The notes: generated from the letters alone by a model not told the origin. A stretch of DNA of 64,000 bases from JBEVJC01 sp040510375 (GCA_040510375.1 JBEVJC010000024.1:1-64000), one strand, 5' to 3'. Positions 52,901-60,797 are shown, numbered from the stretch's first letter. Program-made: numbers and translations.

Positions 52901-52939
52901 CTGACGCAGCATCCTTCAGCTGTTGAATATCCAGTTTAA
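49913..52939 (+). CDS. Large ligand-sensing histidine kinase (reporter propeller-Y_Y_Y-HisKA_3-HATPase)
   Basis: This protein of about 1008 residues resembles the periplasmic-sensor half of hybrid systems. After a signal helix (LFVHSLILVVALLLTGPVTA) it carries two reporter-type beta-propellers with repeats such as GYLWGATEEGLFRFDG, RVWIGTSTGRLFYIED and QQLWLGTDKGLVAMVN. A Y_Y_Y domain follows (YFYRLKGFSDDWTPAGNRHI), then a membrane helix near residue 775 and the NarL-type DHp (ISAELHDSVNQQLTTAKLF, His in HDS). A HATPase_c domain ends it (DDGKGFDLKTQRYGLGFANI). There is no receiver or AraC output, so it needs a separate LuxR-type regulator, not seen next door. The ATG at 49913 or 49922 gives the signal peptide. 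Confidence 0.88.
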   Translation: MIRMSKLTSTLFVHSLILVVALLLTGPVTAQKSQSEPYNFVYRKWNNESGLPQNTVYDMVRDSAGYLWGATEEGLFRFDGTVFSLVDQSNTRDLLSHTFYDLLPVGRELWASGRTNIIRFRNKVEKIWDIGSMIRGGWIRCIEKDDRNRVWIGTSTGRLFYIEDDSIHIVPNWVNGTGGSVEAMMFNGKAMMVGTGNGLYRIDSIGSAPVMIPQFRSIAVSVVIAGAGGDTWIGTENKGLYNFKTDTVHYTTGNGLRQNSINSLCFDLQQRLWIGFQSAGYQLLENGIFINPGQSDYEHDGIRSILVTNDAMAWLGTNSSGLLQLRPAQIGTSPAFMGLNGKILLGIYQHPGGEIWAGSAGRGVTRIVDGKVTEYNQSNGLSGNLVLSITGRGDYIYVGTANGLDRFNRLKGSFDKHYGVEEGLQHNAILAMLRDSDGRIWITTRNGGLHRMDSTDKITPIMLPAGLGQSNLISLFEDSRKMIWVGSRNAGMFRIDHQGEVVRYDREEGLMSDIVYSFFEDRQQQLWLGTDKGLVAMVNGKFRLFNTFDGLRFNEVYRILEDSRGYLWLSGNIGVQRIFLNDLLNAKNYGSSDTKIRSRLFNASDGMPNSETNGGFYPAGWKMLDGTLWFPTAAGAAVVDDQMISEESNDLGIQIQSLRYADQEFFQGQSIRIPPGVSNFEIRYTSIDFSKASDIRYFYRLKGFSDDWTPAGNRHIAYFSVLAPGDYVFEVRAERYGYFSPTASMGFTVNPYFYQTFWFKALMVILSIMAVVGAILWSRFSARRRIQEQQRITMAQIHGQEKERQFISAELHDSVNQQLTTAKLFLDFAKSNPAMSSELMLKSEGVIQGAIANIRTLCNSLTPPSLKDIGLREALEDLVHSYTSVGRFKVYWNFHIDPSDLSEELKFNLYRITQEQMQNIVRHSRCNHVWLDFVSNPTHLLINIRDDGKGFDLKTQRYGLGFANIRNRLVLYNGKMDLKSSPGKGCSIQITIPITKLTQHPSAVEYPV

Positions 52940-53366
52940 TCATCTTCATCATTGCCTGCATTACACGGCCTGATTTTTTCGGGTCTTTATCCTGCAATAA
53001 TTCCTGCAGGATATTGGGCACTACCTGCCAGCTCACTCCGTATTTATCGGTCAGCCATCCGCATTGCATAAATATTCCACCTGTCCCCAGTTTATCCCAG
53101 TAATAATCCACTTCTTCCTGGTCGACACATTTTACAAACAGGGAAAACGCCGGACTGAGGGTATAATGCGGCCCGCCGTTGAGAAGATATATTTCTGTTC
53201 CATCCAGATCGAATGAAGCTGCCAGCAGTGAACCTTTAGGGCCGGGTCCTGCATCACCATTGCGGGTCTCACTTAAAATTTTAGAATTTTTAAAGATGGA
53301 GATATAATAATTCATCGCATCTTCTCCCTGGTTGTCGAACCAGATACAGGGTGTAATTTTTTTCAT
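52893..53366 (-). CDS. VOC/PhnB-like protein
   Basis: This 157-residue protein of the VOC (glyoxalase/bleomycin resistance) superfamily, 3-demethylubiquinone methyltransferase-like subgroup, starts MKKITPCIWFDNQGEDAMNY. It continues FDLDGTEIYLLNGGPHYTL, FSLFVKCVDQEEVDYYWDKL and YGVSWQVVPNILQELLQDKD. These PhnB-like proteins are common, with uncertain activity. The ATG at 53366 is chosen over a TTG at 53375. Its 3-prime end overlaps the convergent sensor-kinase gene by 47 bp. Confidence 0.9.
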   Translation of the reverse strand: MKKITPCIWFDNQGEDAMNYYISIFKNSKILSETRNGDAGPGPKGSLLAASFDLDGTEIYLLNGGPHYTLSPAFSLFVKCVDQEEVDYYWDKLGTGGIFMQCGWLTDKYGVSWQVVPNILQELLQDKDPKKSGRVMQAMMKMIKLDIQQLKDAASAS

Positions 53367-53632
53367 AATGGACAATTTGTTTTTCTAAAAATAGAGGGAT
53401 TTAATGAGATCATTGGGGCGTGAACAGGACAATAAAGGGGGTTATCGTGCAGCGGGGTGGATGTTGATGTGGAATACTGTTTGACTGTATAGAAATCCAA
53501 CTGTATCCCTAATTGTTTATAGCCGGAAATCTCTAAGACTTGGATAGATTTATATAAACAGACAGGCATTTTTAGTTTGGAACTTTGGAATTGAATAAAA
53601 TCAGGATTTAGTCATACCAAAAAAAGGAAATT

Positions 53633-54235
53633 ATGCAACTCACATTTGTAGTAGTCGGGGCAAGCGGTACCATTGGTAAAGTAGTAGCAAAAACCCTGGA
53701 AGAAAGCGGTCACAAGGTCATCCGGGTCTCCCGTTCATCAGACGACTACCAGGTTGATATCAGCAATGAGGAAAGCCTGAAAGAATTATTTAAGAATATA
53801 GGAAAATTTGATGGTGTGGCTGTTGCAGCCGGCGATGTACGTGCCTTACCGTTGGAGTTACTAACCGTTAAAGATTTTCAATACTCAATTCAGAATAAAA
53901 TGATGGGCCAGATCAATACTGTTCTCGCGGCCCTGCCGTATATAAATGACAAGGGATCCTTTGCGCTAATCTCTGGTATCCTGGTAAACGAACCGATTTT
54001 AGGTGGTGTTACCGGCACTACGGTCAACGGTGCGGTGGAAGGTTTTGTAAGAGCTGCAGCAAATGAAATGCCCAGGGGCATCCGGATCAACTGCATCAGC
54101 CCGAATGTGTTGCTGGAGTCACCGGCTTATCACCCCTATTTCCCGGGCTTTATTCCTGTTGAAGCATGGAAGGTCGGCAAGGCGTATGAACGGGCTTTGT
54201 TGGGGGTTATAACGGGGAGGGTGATTAGTGTGTGA
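53633..54235 (+). CDS. Short SDR-like protein lacking the usual catalytic Tyr-Lys
   Basis: This 200-residue Rossmann protein has VVGASGTIGKVVAKTLEESG as dinucleotide loop. It has an N-x-A-G-like VAAGDV and, where SDRs carry Tyr-x3-Lys, the text GTTVNGAVEGFVRAAANEMP without Tyr or Lys at those places. RGIRINCISPNVLLESP is the normal substrate-loop region. This short subgroup is known as atypical SDRs. Catalysis would need other residues. It is an isolated gene between the VOC and DUF4291 genes. Confidence 0.88.
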   Translation: MQLTFVVVGASGTIGKVVAKTLEESGHKVIRVSRSSDDYQVDISNEESLKELFKNIGKFDGVAVAAGDVRALPLELLTVKDFQYSIQNKMMGQINTVLAALPYINDKGSFALISGILVNEPILGGVTGTTVNGAVEGFVRAAANEMPRGIRINCISPNVLLESPAYHPYFPGFIPVEAWKVGKAYERALLGVITGRVISV

Positions 54236-54386
54236 CTTATTAAAGTAGATTACAAAAACTTTCTGGTTTTAAATGTTCGATAAAGTTTTTATATTTGTGC
54301 CTTCTAATTTGAATTCTTCAACGTACGCCAAACCAGGATATCTACATCCATAAGGCAAAAAACTTAAACCAAAACATTTCCAACCT

Positions 54387-54980
54387 TTGAACGAAAGAAT
54401 AGTGAGAGCAGTGTCTGACAGTAACACCATTACAGTTTATCAGGCATTCAATAGACAGATTGCTCATTCTGCAGTAAACAAACAAACCTTTGTATCTCCT
54501 CCTTTTAAAAAGGACCGAATGACCTGGATCAAACCATCTTTTTTGTGGATGATGTATCGATCCGGTTGGGCGGTCAAAGAAAACCAGGAACATATTTTAT
54601 CGATAAAAATAAAGCGTGCGGGCTTTGAATGGGCCTTGGAAAATTCATGTCTATCCCATTTTGATAATACCATCCATTCTTCCTATGACAACTGGAAAGA
54701 AACACTTGACAGGTCGCCAGTTCGCATTCAATGGGATCCTGAAAAAGATATTTTGCTGCGGCCCCTGAATTACCGCTCCATTCAAATTGGGTTATCCGGT
54801 ATAACTGTAGAAAAATATATTGATGAATGGATCGTAGGTATTGACGATATAACCGAATACTGTAAGCAGATTCATCAGCTTGTGAAGGAGAATAAACTTA
54901 ACGAAGCAAAGGACTTGTTGCCGAATGAACAACCTTATTCCCTGCCGGAAAATATCGCATCAAAAATAAACTCGGATTAA
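54387..54980 (+). CDS. DUF4291-family protein
   Basis: This 197-residue protein matches DUF4291: TITVYQAFNRQIAHSAV, then FKKDRMTWIKPSFLWMMYRS, SIKIKRAGFEWALENSCLSH, VRIQWDPEKDILLRPLNYRS and IQIGLSGITVEKYIDEWI. The family has no assigned function; HHXT-like motifs are absent. A TTG at 54387 is the only possible start before the conserved N-terminus, so initiation is probably at TTG. Single gene, 152 bp after the SDR-like gene. Confidence 0.88.
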   Translation: MNERIVRAVSDSNTITVYQAFNRQIAHSAVNKQTFVSPPFKKDRMTWIKPSFLWMMYRSGWAVKENQEHILSIKIKRAGFEWALENSCLSHFDNTIHSSYDNWKETLDRSPVRIQWDPEKDILLRPLNYRSIQIGLSGITVEKYIDEWIVGIDDITEYCKQIHQLVKENKLNEAKDLLPNEQPYSLPENIASKINSD

Positions 54981-55063
54981 CGACCTGCTGAGTTGGAGTT
55001 GATCAACCGCTGATATTAAAGTCCGTATTTCTCGTGCGAAGTTTTCCTGGTTTATCAGCCCCC

Positions 55064-55675
55064 TTACAACTCTATGTTAAATTCCCTTTTAAACAACTGT
55101 ACGATATTTGTAAGTTTAACTGCATCCGGATAATCGGGATGATCGTCTGGCTCCGACATCGAATAATACCTATGTTGAGTCTTACTTGCGATCTCTATAT
55201 TAACCTTTAATTGCCTGCTCGTCTCTCCCCCACCATTTAAATCTGTTAAATGCAGCACATCAAATTCGACCAATTTACGAGAGAGGTATGGCCATCCTGA
55301 TTCAGGTTTAATAGCCTTTCCCACACCTTCAAATGACAGTATTGAATCCTGTTCCCAATTTAAAAGGTAATGTACTTTCCAATATTTTCCTGTCCAGCTG
55401 TTATTTTGGCTTGTTAAAACAACACAACCCATTCCACCTTCTTCTAATGCGGCAGTGAGCCTTAGTTGAAAACCATTGAAACCTTTGTCTAAACTGGGCA
55501 AACCCATTTTTTCTTCAATAATTTTAATTTCAGGTTCAAACTTATAATAGGATTCTGTGAAATCCGAAACCAAAGTATCCGAAGGAATAGTCGCAATCTC
55601 TTCAAGTGAAACAGAAGGTCTGCGACTGCAACTCATTAATAATACGATAAATACTACATAAATATAGTTAACCAT
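55064..55675 (-). CDS. Paralogous lipoprotein A (pair with 57791-58405)
   Basis: This 203-residue lipoprotein has signal MVNYIYVVFIVLLMSC (Cys16). Shared with its paralogue at 57.8 kb are SFDSTLVSDFTESYYK-like text, GLPSLDKGFNGFQLRLTAAL, QNNSWTGKYWKVHYLLN, KPESGWPYLSRKLVEFDVL and ASKTQHRYYSMSEPDDHPDY. About half of the positions are identical by eye. The conserved acidic C-terminus (EPDDHPDYPDAVKL) may bind a partner. Family unknown; in Bacteroidota small paired lipoproteins of this kind often accompany toxin or immunity loci (inference). Confidence 0.78.
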   Translation of the reverse strand: MVNYIYVVFIVLLMSCSRRPSVSLEEIATIPSDTLVSDFTESYYKFEPEIKIIEEKMGLPSLDKGFNGFQLRLTAALEEGGMGCVVLTSQNNSWTGKYWKVHYLLNWEQDSILSFEGVGKAIKPESGWPYLSRKLVEFDVLHLTDLNGGGETSRQLKVNIEIASKTQHRYYSMSEPDDHPDYPDAVKLTNIVQLFKREFNIEL

Positions 55676-55748
55676 GGAATACGTAAAATTATTGAATTAT
55701 CTCAAAAGGCTTCTTTCTAATGAGGAGCCGGTGGATTCAACCCAATAG

Positions 55749-56636
55749 TCATTTGAATAGATTTTTAATTTTAACCAGATTTTTTTTAATGTTATCGTTA
55801 TAAACGGAATTTTCAAGTTTTAAATTATAATGATCGTAGTGTTTATGCTCCAAATGTTTTATCATCTTTGCCGGAATTAAATCACCATCACCTACTATGG
55901 TGTTACCCAACAATGAAAGTTTCAATAATGACTTAAATTGCTGTATAAATTTCAGAGTTTGAACGTTTCCGCAATTGATTAAGCTAAGCGTTTCAAGGCT
56001 CGGCAAATCTGCCACGTCCACATAATCCTTAATATTTGGACACATATCCAGGTAAAGCTCTTTTAGTTTAATCAGATGGTTAACCGCAATTATACATTTT
56101 AGTTTCTTGCAGTTACTAAGAGACAAGGTTTGCAAATTCGCAATTTCTTCAATTCCGGCTAAATTTTGAATTGCGCCGGTCTTAATCCGGATTTCTTGAA
56201 GTCCTTTTATCGGAGAAATTTTTTTAAAATTCTCTTCCGTAAATTCAATTAAACCAAGAGATAATAATTGCGTGCAATGCCCGAGCCCAACTATGTTTTT
56301 TCGCCATTTTACCGATAAATGTTCTAAACTCCGTTGATTTATCAAATTAATGACATTCTCGCCTTGTGTATTAATAGATAATTTTTTTAATTCTGTTAAT
56401 TCCCGCAAAAAGCTGAAGTCATAATCGGCAACCGAAGTCACGTCTAATCTTTCTAAAAAAGTATAGTCCCGTAAAAAGTCTAAACTTTCCAGTCGGTCCC
56501 CCTTAAGAACAGAAAAGATCCGAAGGCCACCAAGTTTTTTACTCGTTATAATATTGTATACCATTTCATTCGTATAACCTTTTTTATAAACGAGTAAATT
56601 GTCAAACGGCGCTATTTCTATCTTGTCAAATGCCAT
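55749..56636 (-). CDS. Leucine-rich-repeat protein, cytoplasmic
   Basis: This 295-residue protein consists of about nine irregular LRR units: GLRIFSVLKGDRLESLDFL, FLERLDVTSVADYDFSFL, LQTLSLSNCKKLKCIIAV, LKELYLDMCPNIKDYVDV, LETLSLINCGNVQTLKFI. It has no signal peptide. Irregular bacterial LRR proteins of this size are frequently immunity proteins or internal protein-binding scaffolds. It lies between the duplicated lipoprotein genes. A partner is not evident. Confidence 0.8.
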   Translation of the reverse strand: MAFDKIEIAPFDNLLVYKKGYTNEMVYNIITSKKLGGLRIFSVLKGDRLESLDFLRDYTFLERLDVTSVADYDFSFLRELTELKKLSINTQGENVINLINQRSLEHLSVKWRKNIVGLGHCTQLLSLGLIEFTEENFKKISPIKGLQEIRIKTGAIQNLAGIEEIANLQTLSLSNCKKLKCIIAVNHLIKLKELYLDMCPNIKDYVDVADLPSLETLSLINCGNVQTLKFIQQFKSLLKLSLLGNTIVGDGDLIPAKMIKHLEHKHYDHYNLKLENSVYNDNIKKNLVKIKNLFK

Positions 56637-56706
56637 AATAATATTTATTTCGGTAGCGAGAATCTTTCAATTACTCCATATGCCAGACAACCGGAGTTTT
56701 GACCAA

Positions 56707-57019
56707 CTAATCGCTTTTTATGGGAAAATCTTTTTCCTCAACCACCTCTTCGCCGATCATTTTCCTGATCATAACTGTTGCGACACTGTCCCACTGTTTA
56801 AAGGCATATTTTTCAAATTCCCGGTTTATGCCTTTACCATCCACCGACTTTTTGTAAAGATCCAGATCTGTAACAGTCTTTGGAATAACACCCCTTATTG
56901 TTAATTTCCTTCCCTGTGAATATAAAATCATATTTAGCCGCATAATTAAATAATATTTTCCCACTCTCAATGTTAATCGAATAGCCGTCATATGATATCG
57001 ATATTTTAACTACAATCAA
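56707..57019 (-). pseudogene. Small gene split by a frameshift at a GGGG run near 56890
   Basis: Two overlapping frames encode complementary parts of one protein. The first (TTG at 57019) reads VKISISYDGYSINIESGKIL and FIFTGKEINNKG. The second continues GVIPKTVTDLDLYKKSVDG and ends with MIGEEVVEEKDFPIKSD at 56707. The join falls at AATAAGGGGTG, a run of four G, so a one-base slip would restore a 103-residue protein. The start overlaps the upstream lipoprotein gene by 14 bp. Family unknown. A sequencing error or phase-variable slippage are both possible. Confidence 0.65.
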
Positions 57020-57683
57020 TCACTTGCTGAATATGCCCAAAATAAATCCACCAAAATATCGACTTTTCATTTTTGTGAAAACATATTGCATTTTCAAAAA
57101 CTACTCTGCCATCATAGCCCACTTTTTCCCCCTCCTTCCGAAGGACGGAATCTAATACTACATATTTTTCTGTGTATTTCGACTCCGCGTCTTCTTTCAC
57201 CTTATCAAAATTTGCAACCGATGGCTTGATTTTCCTCACCTGATTGGGAAAATAAATCGTAACGGTATTGCCAGAGATACTTGAAACATCATCCAATATA
57301 TACGAGTTTGTATCTTTATAGTTAAAAATTAGCACTCTATCTTTAAGGATGAATTCGTACACATAAATATGAGATGTGTCAGCTTTGTACTCAAAACTAC
57401 TTTTCCAATAGAAATCTTCTTTAAAAAACTCCTTTGAAAAGAAATGATCTTGGTTTGTATAAAATGTTACTATTCTTTTACGAGATGAATCTCGGATCGT
57501 AATACTGGGGTATCCTTTTGTTTTAAGAGGATTTACTCCTCTAATATTAAAGTAGTCGATGTCGGCGTAGTTTCCTTCATTTTCTTGCTCTTTAGAGCTT
57601 GAGGAGGCGCCGGGGTTCCCTGGAACATTGCAAGAAACAAACGCAACAATTAAAAGAAATAGCATGTTCGTCAGTTTGCCCAT
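57006..57683 (-). CDS. Unknown lipoprotein, 225 residues
   Basis: The ATG at 57683 gives MGKLTNMLFLLIVAFVSC, a lipoprotein signal with Cys18; the longer frame to 57725 adds a second, unlikely hydrophobic stretch. After a Ser/Glu-rich linker (GASSSSKEQENEGNY) the mature part is beta-rich: YPSITIRDSSRKRIVTFYTN, SHIYVYEFILKDRVLIFNYK, GNTVTIYFPNQVRKIKPSVA. Its last residues overlap the frameshifted gene downstream. Family unknown. Confidence 0.75.
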   Translation of the reverse strand: MGKLTNMLFLLIVAFVSCNVPGNPGASSSSKEQENEGNYADIDYFNIRGVNPLKTKGYPSITIRDSSRKRIVTFYTNQDHFFSKEFFKEDFYWKSSFEYKADTSHIYVYEFILKDRVLIFNYKDTNSYILDDVSSISGNTVTIYFPNQVRKIKPSVANFDKVKEDAESKYTEKYVVLDSVLRKEGEKVGYDGRVVFENAICFHKNEKSIFWWIYFGHIQQVIDCS

Positions 57684-57790
57684 AACAAAAAGTATTGCTT
57701 GATGGATAATAAACGACAACGTCAATAAATTTATTCCGGGGTTAAGCCCTGACTTCTCCTGCGAAGCTTTTCCTGGTTCACCAGCTGCTC

Positions 57791-58405
57791 TTAAAACTCA
57801 ATGTCAAACTCCTTTCTAAGCAATTTAACAATCCTTGTAAGTTTGGCTGCGTCAGGATAATCGGGATAGTCATCTGGCTCCACCATGTAATAATATCTAT
57901 GTTGTGTTTTACTTGCGAATTCGACATTAACATTCAAGACCCCGTTGGATTTTGTGGCAGAAAGATCAGGCAAATACAGTAGGTCAAGTTCGGCCAACCT
58001 TCGGGATAGGTAAGACCAACCTGATTCCGGTTCAATTTCCTTTTCCAGGCTCTGAAAACTCACGAACGAATCCTGTTGCATGTTTAACTGATAATTTATT
58101 TTCCAATATTTCCCCGTCCAGCTATTATTTTGATTGGTCAAGACAATATAGCCAAGTCCGTCGCCTTTTAAACCTGCTGTAAGTCTAAGCTGTAAACCAT
58201 TGAAGCCCGTGTCCAGGCTCGGCAAACCCAACTTTTTTTCAAAAAGCTTTATTTCAGGTTTTAAACGATAGTATGATTTGGAAAGATCCACGACAAACGT
58301 ATCCGAATGAAAATTAGCCAAATCTTCAACTAAAACAGTAGATTTTTGGTTACAACTCGCAGTTGCCAGCATAATTACTATAGGAAAATATCTAAACCTG
58401 GACAT
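57791..58405 (-). CDS. Paralogous lipoprotein B (pair with 55064-55675)
   Basis: This 204-residue lipoprotein has signal MSRFRYFPIVIMLATASC (Cys18). It parallels the gene at 55.1 kb along its whole length (GLPSLDTGFNGLQLRLTAGL, QNNSWTGKYWKINYQLN, EPESGWSYLSRRLAELDLL, ASKTQHRYYYMVEPDDYPDY). DNA similarity also continues beyond the stop: both copies are followed by a GCGAAG-TTTTCCTGGTT segment within 30 bp. This points to duplication of a unit larger than the coding region. Family unknown. Confidence 0.78.
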   Translation of the reverse strand: MSRFRYFPIVIMLATASCNQKSTVLVEDLANFHSDTFVVDLSKSYYRLKPEIKLFEKKLGLPSLDTGFNGLQLRLTAGLKGDGLGYIVLTNQNNSWTGKYWKINYQLNMQQDSFVSFQSLEKEIEPESGWSYLSRRLAELDLLYLPDLSATKSNGVLNVNVEFASKTQHRYYYMVEPDDYPDYPDAAKLTRIVKLLRKEFDIEF

Positions 58406-58531
58406 TTTATCAAATTATATTCAGCTCATAACAGGGAGGACGATTAATAGTGGTGAAAAATATACACACCTTCGTTCGAATTATTAATATATCCGCCAAA
58501 ATTAAGTTCATAGTGCATTCGTGATACTAAT

Positions 58532-59152
58532 CTAATTTATCCGACAATTAGTATAAAGGACTGTCGATTCAATTTTCCTCCTACTATTACTGAGATCGTC
58601 TAAATAATAACCCAAACACGAAGGAAGTTCTTCATTACCTTCTTCTCCCAACTCGCCTATTTTTGCTCCCTTCTTCACTATTTGGCCCTTCTTTACGATT
58701 GAAATCGCGAGATGATAAGAGATAAAGAGTAAATCCGTTCTTATAATCACCAGAGCACCACCATCTGCGTCAAAAACATTTGCGACCAACCCATCCATAC
58801 AAGAATATACCCCTTTATTTTTTGACGGACATATAGTGAGAGAATTAGGATAACTATCCCTCAAAGAACCCTCATTATGCTTATCAACTGAAATTATCCC
58901 ACCACGTATCGGCAACAACATGTAATCCTTCCCAATTATTTCAGTGGAGTCGATATTTTCAGTCATATAAAACGAACCTTCATGATTCACCATAGTGCTC
59001 TTCAAAACAGCAAATAATGCAATACTGTCCCGTTCATAAACCTTCGCCGGAACCTCAACATTACTTCGAAAAATTTCATCAAAAGGCGGTTGGTCCTTTT
59101 TACCATAACAACAAATAAAAAGAAGAGATAAATAAATAAAGCCTATCCTCAT
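58532..59152 (-). CDS. Degenerate M23-like lipoprotein
   Basis: The ATG at 59152 gives MRIGFIYLSLLFICC, a lipoprotein signal. The last 100 residues follow the M23/LytM strand pattern: VYSCMDGLVANVFDADGGAL, VIIRTDLLFISYHLAISIVK, KGQIVKKGAKIGELGEEGNE. Only the YHL histidine is present; the HxxxD and HxH zinc residues of active enzymes are missing, so it is likely inactive, possibly a regulator or binding protein. Alternatively it is unrelated to M23 with a similar biotinyl-lipoyl-like fold. It is the last gene of the second lipoprotein group. Confidence 0.6.
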   Translation of the reverse strand: MRIGFIYLSLLFICCYGKKDQPPFDEIFRSNVEVPAKVYERDSIALFAVLKSTMVNHEGSFYMTENIDSTEIIGKDYMLLPIRGGIISVDKHNEGSLRDSYPNSLTICPSKNKGVYSCMDGLVANVFDADGGALVIIRTDLLFISYHLAISIVKKGQIVKKGAKIGELGEEGNEELPSCLGYYLDDLSNSRRKIESTVLYTNCRIN

Positions 59153-59469
59153 AATGGGATGCTTGAAAAGGTGGCGGCAGATAGGCATAGAAGTTAAAAT
59201 GGTTGTATCTAAATATCCAGGAAGTATCTCACAAAAGCAAAATTTACATTAAAAATAATTATAATTTAGTAGATACACTTAATTGGGGAGCAGCATAAAA
59301 TTTCAACTTCACAAAAAGGTTGATAAGGAAGAGTTGTCTTACAGATGCACGCAGGAAAACCGATCATCGGAATCTCCGATAAACCGGGTTGTAAAGCACA
59401 AGGCAGCCGTGACCAACCAGGCGCTGGACGAACTCAGAAAAAGCTCAGCTGAATGAATTAATAAACAAC

Positions 59470-60069
59470 TCAGGAGAAAACCGGACTCATCTCCGTATTA
59501 GTAGATACTTCCGCCTTGATAGCTGTTTCCCAGGCATGTTTCGCTTGCAACACGTGTCGCTCGGTATGGTACACCGCAAAGCGAAGTGTATCACCTATTC
59601 TTATCTGGAAAAGGTTGCTGACTGAAATAGCAGTCTTTGTATGGGTAAGGTCTTTCTTCAACGCATCAAGCAGCAACGAACGGAGTTTTTCCTGTTGCTT
59701 GATGAACCGGTTAAGCGTAATATAAGTCAGGTGGGGATTGGCTGGGTCCATGTTCTTGGGCGACTTGATCTTTTTGATCGAACCATTCTTAACACGTATC
59801 AGGTTCACAAAATAATCGCCAATGAGTCCAGATGTAAAAAAACAATTCGATTTCGGCCTGGCTTTCGCCAATTGCCTTTCAATCTCGGGCAGGTAGAAAT
59901 TGCCATAAAGATTGAGGTGCTCGATACTTTCAAGCATGCTCCAGGTAACCGGATTCGGTTTATAGTTGAGGGTCTCGATATCAAGATCGAGGAATTTCTT
60001 TACTTCAGCGATAGAGTTGTCTGTAAGCGCTACCAGTTCAGCGATCAAGTCTTCATTCTTGATTTTCAT
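59470..60069 (-). CDS. DinB-superfamily protein
   Basis: This 199-residue four-helix bundle protein is of the DinB_2 type: LIAELVALTDNSIAEVKKFL, PVTWSMLESIEHLNLYG (first His) and the closing YHTERHVLQAKHAWETAI (second and third His), giving a typical three-His metal site. These putative metal-dependent thiol S-transferases are common in Bacteroidota. The ATG at 60069 is directly before the first helix. Single gene. Confidence 0.88.
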   Translation of the reverse strand: MKIKNEDLIAELVALTDNSIAEVKKFLDLDIETLNYKPNPVTWSMLESIEHLNLYGNFYLPEIERQLAKARPKSNCFFTSGLIGDYFVNLIRVKNGSIKKIKSPKNMDPANPHLTYITLNRFIKQQEKLRSLLLDALKKDLTHTKTAISVSNLFQIRIGDTLRFAVYHTERHVLQAKHAWETAIKAEVSTNTEMSPVFS

Positions 60070-60249
60070 AGTTTATTTCATTTCGCGTACATGAATACCA
60101 ACAATTACCTGCCCCGAAGGTTCAGGAACCCGTCCTAGCGAAGGTTTCCGGTCAACACGAAGATAAGAAGCATTATTGATTCAGGAATCTGCCGCTGAGG
60201 GCCGCATTGTGGGGGGCAAATTTTAATACATACCGGATTGTTTTTGAGC

Positions 60250-60283
60250 AAAAAAAGGCTGCTTCAAACCAATTGAAACAGCC
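60250..60283 (-). terminator. Terminator of the small exported-protein gene
   Basis: GGCTGTTTCAA and TTGAAGCAGCC (minus strand) form an 11-position stem with one mismatch around a 5-base loop and end in seven T residues. It follows the stop codon at 60310 by about 27 bp. Confidence 0.85.
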
Positions 60284-60309
60284 AGACTGTTGGGAGCCTT
60301 AACTATGTA

Positions 60310-60519
60310 TTACCTCTGAGGTACTGGCCTCGTTGTATCTTTTGGATAACGGTGTTTGGCGGTATCATGTTTCTTTTTACCAGGTACGGTATCCGCCTGC
60401 TCGTATAAGGACGCCTTCGATAAGTCCCCATTTTTGACTTCCTTCGGCTGGAAGGCAAACGCAGCGAGCGTTGTAACCCCAATAGCAGCGATTAACATTA
60501 TCTTTTTCATAATAGTCAT
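60310..60519 (-). CDS. Small exported basic protein, about 69 residues
   Basis: From the ATG at 60519 (or 60510, MKKIMLIAAIGVTTLAAFAF) the protein is a signal peptide followed by about 45 residues: QPKEVKNGDLSKASLYEQAD, then TVPGKKKHDTAKHRYPKDTT and RPVPQR. The mature part is small, Lys/His/Asp-rich and probably unstructured. A longer frame to 60633 adds a poorly plausible N-terminus. A strong terminator follows, which supports it as a real, independently transcribed gene. Function unknown. Confidence 0.7.
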   Translation of the reverse strand: MTIMKKIMLIAAIGVTTLAAFAFQPKEVKNGDLSKASLYEQADTVPGKKKHDTAKHRYPKDTTRPVPQR

Positions 60520-60797
60520 TTTTTTGTTTAATACATATAGAAACAAAAACGCTGCCAGTGCCGGAAATTTACCCAAAAGGGCTATGATCGGAATCTTTGA
60601 GGAAGTTTTGAAACGGTGGGGTATCAGTTGCACAGCTTATTTTGACCCGGAGGGGCGCAAAGACCCGTTAAAGAGTTACCTGGGGAAACTCCCACGCATG
60701 CAATATTCAAGAGGAGGTAAATTTTTATAATATAAGTCCCTATCCGGTTGAATAATTCCAGCCCCTCCGCGACCCGTTTCATTATCAATTGTGGGAC

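Noticed and set aside
59283..59456. 57-codon plus-strand frame with a TTG start (contains PINRVVKHKAAVTNQALDEL)
   Set aside because: No ATG, no ribosome site and no family match. It could be a remnant but cannot be supported as a gene. The rest of 59189-59469 shows nothing.
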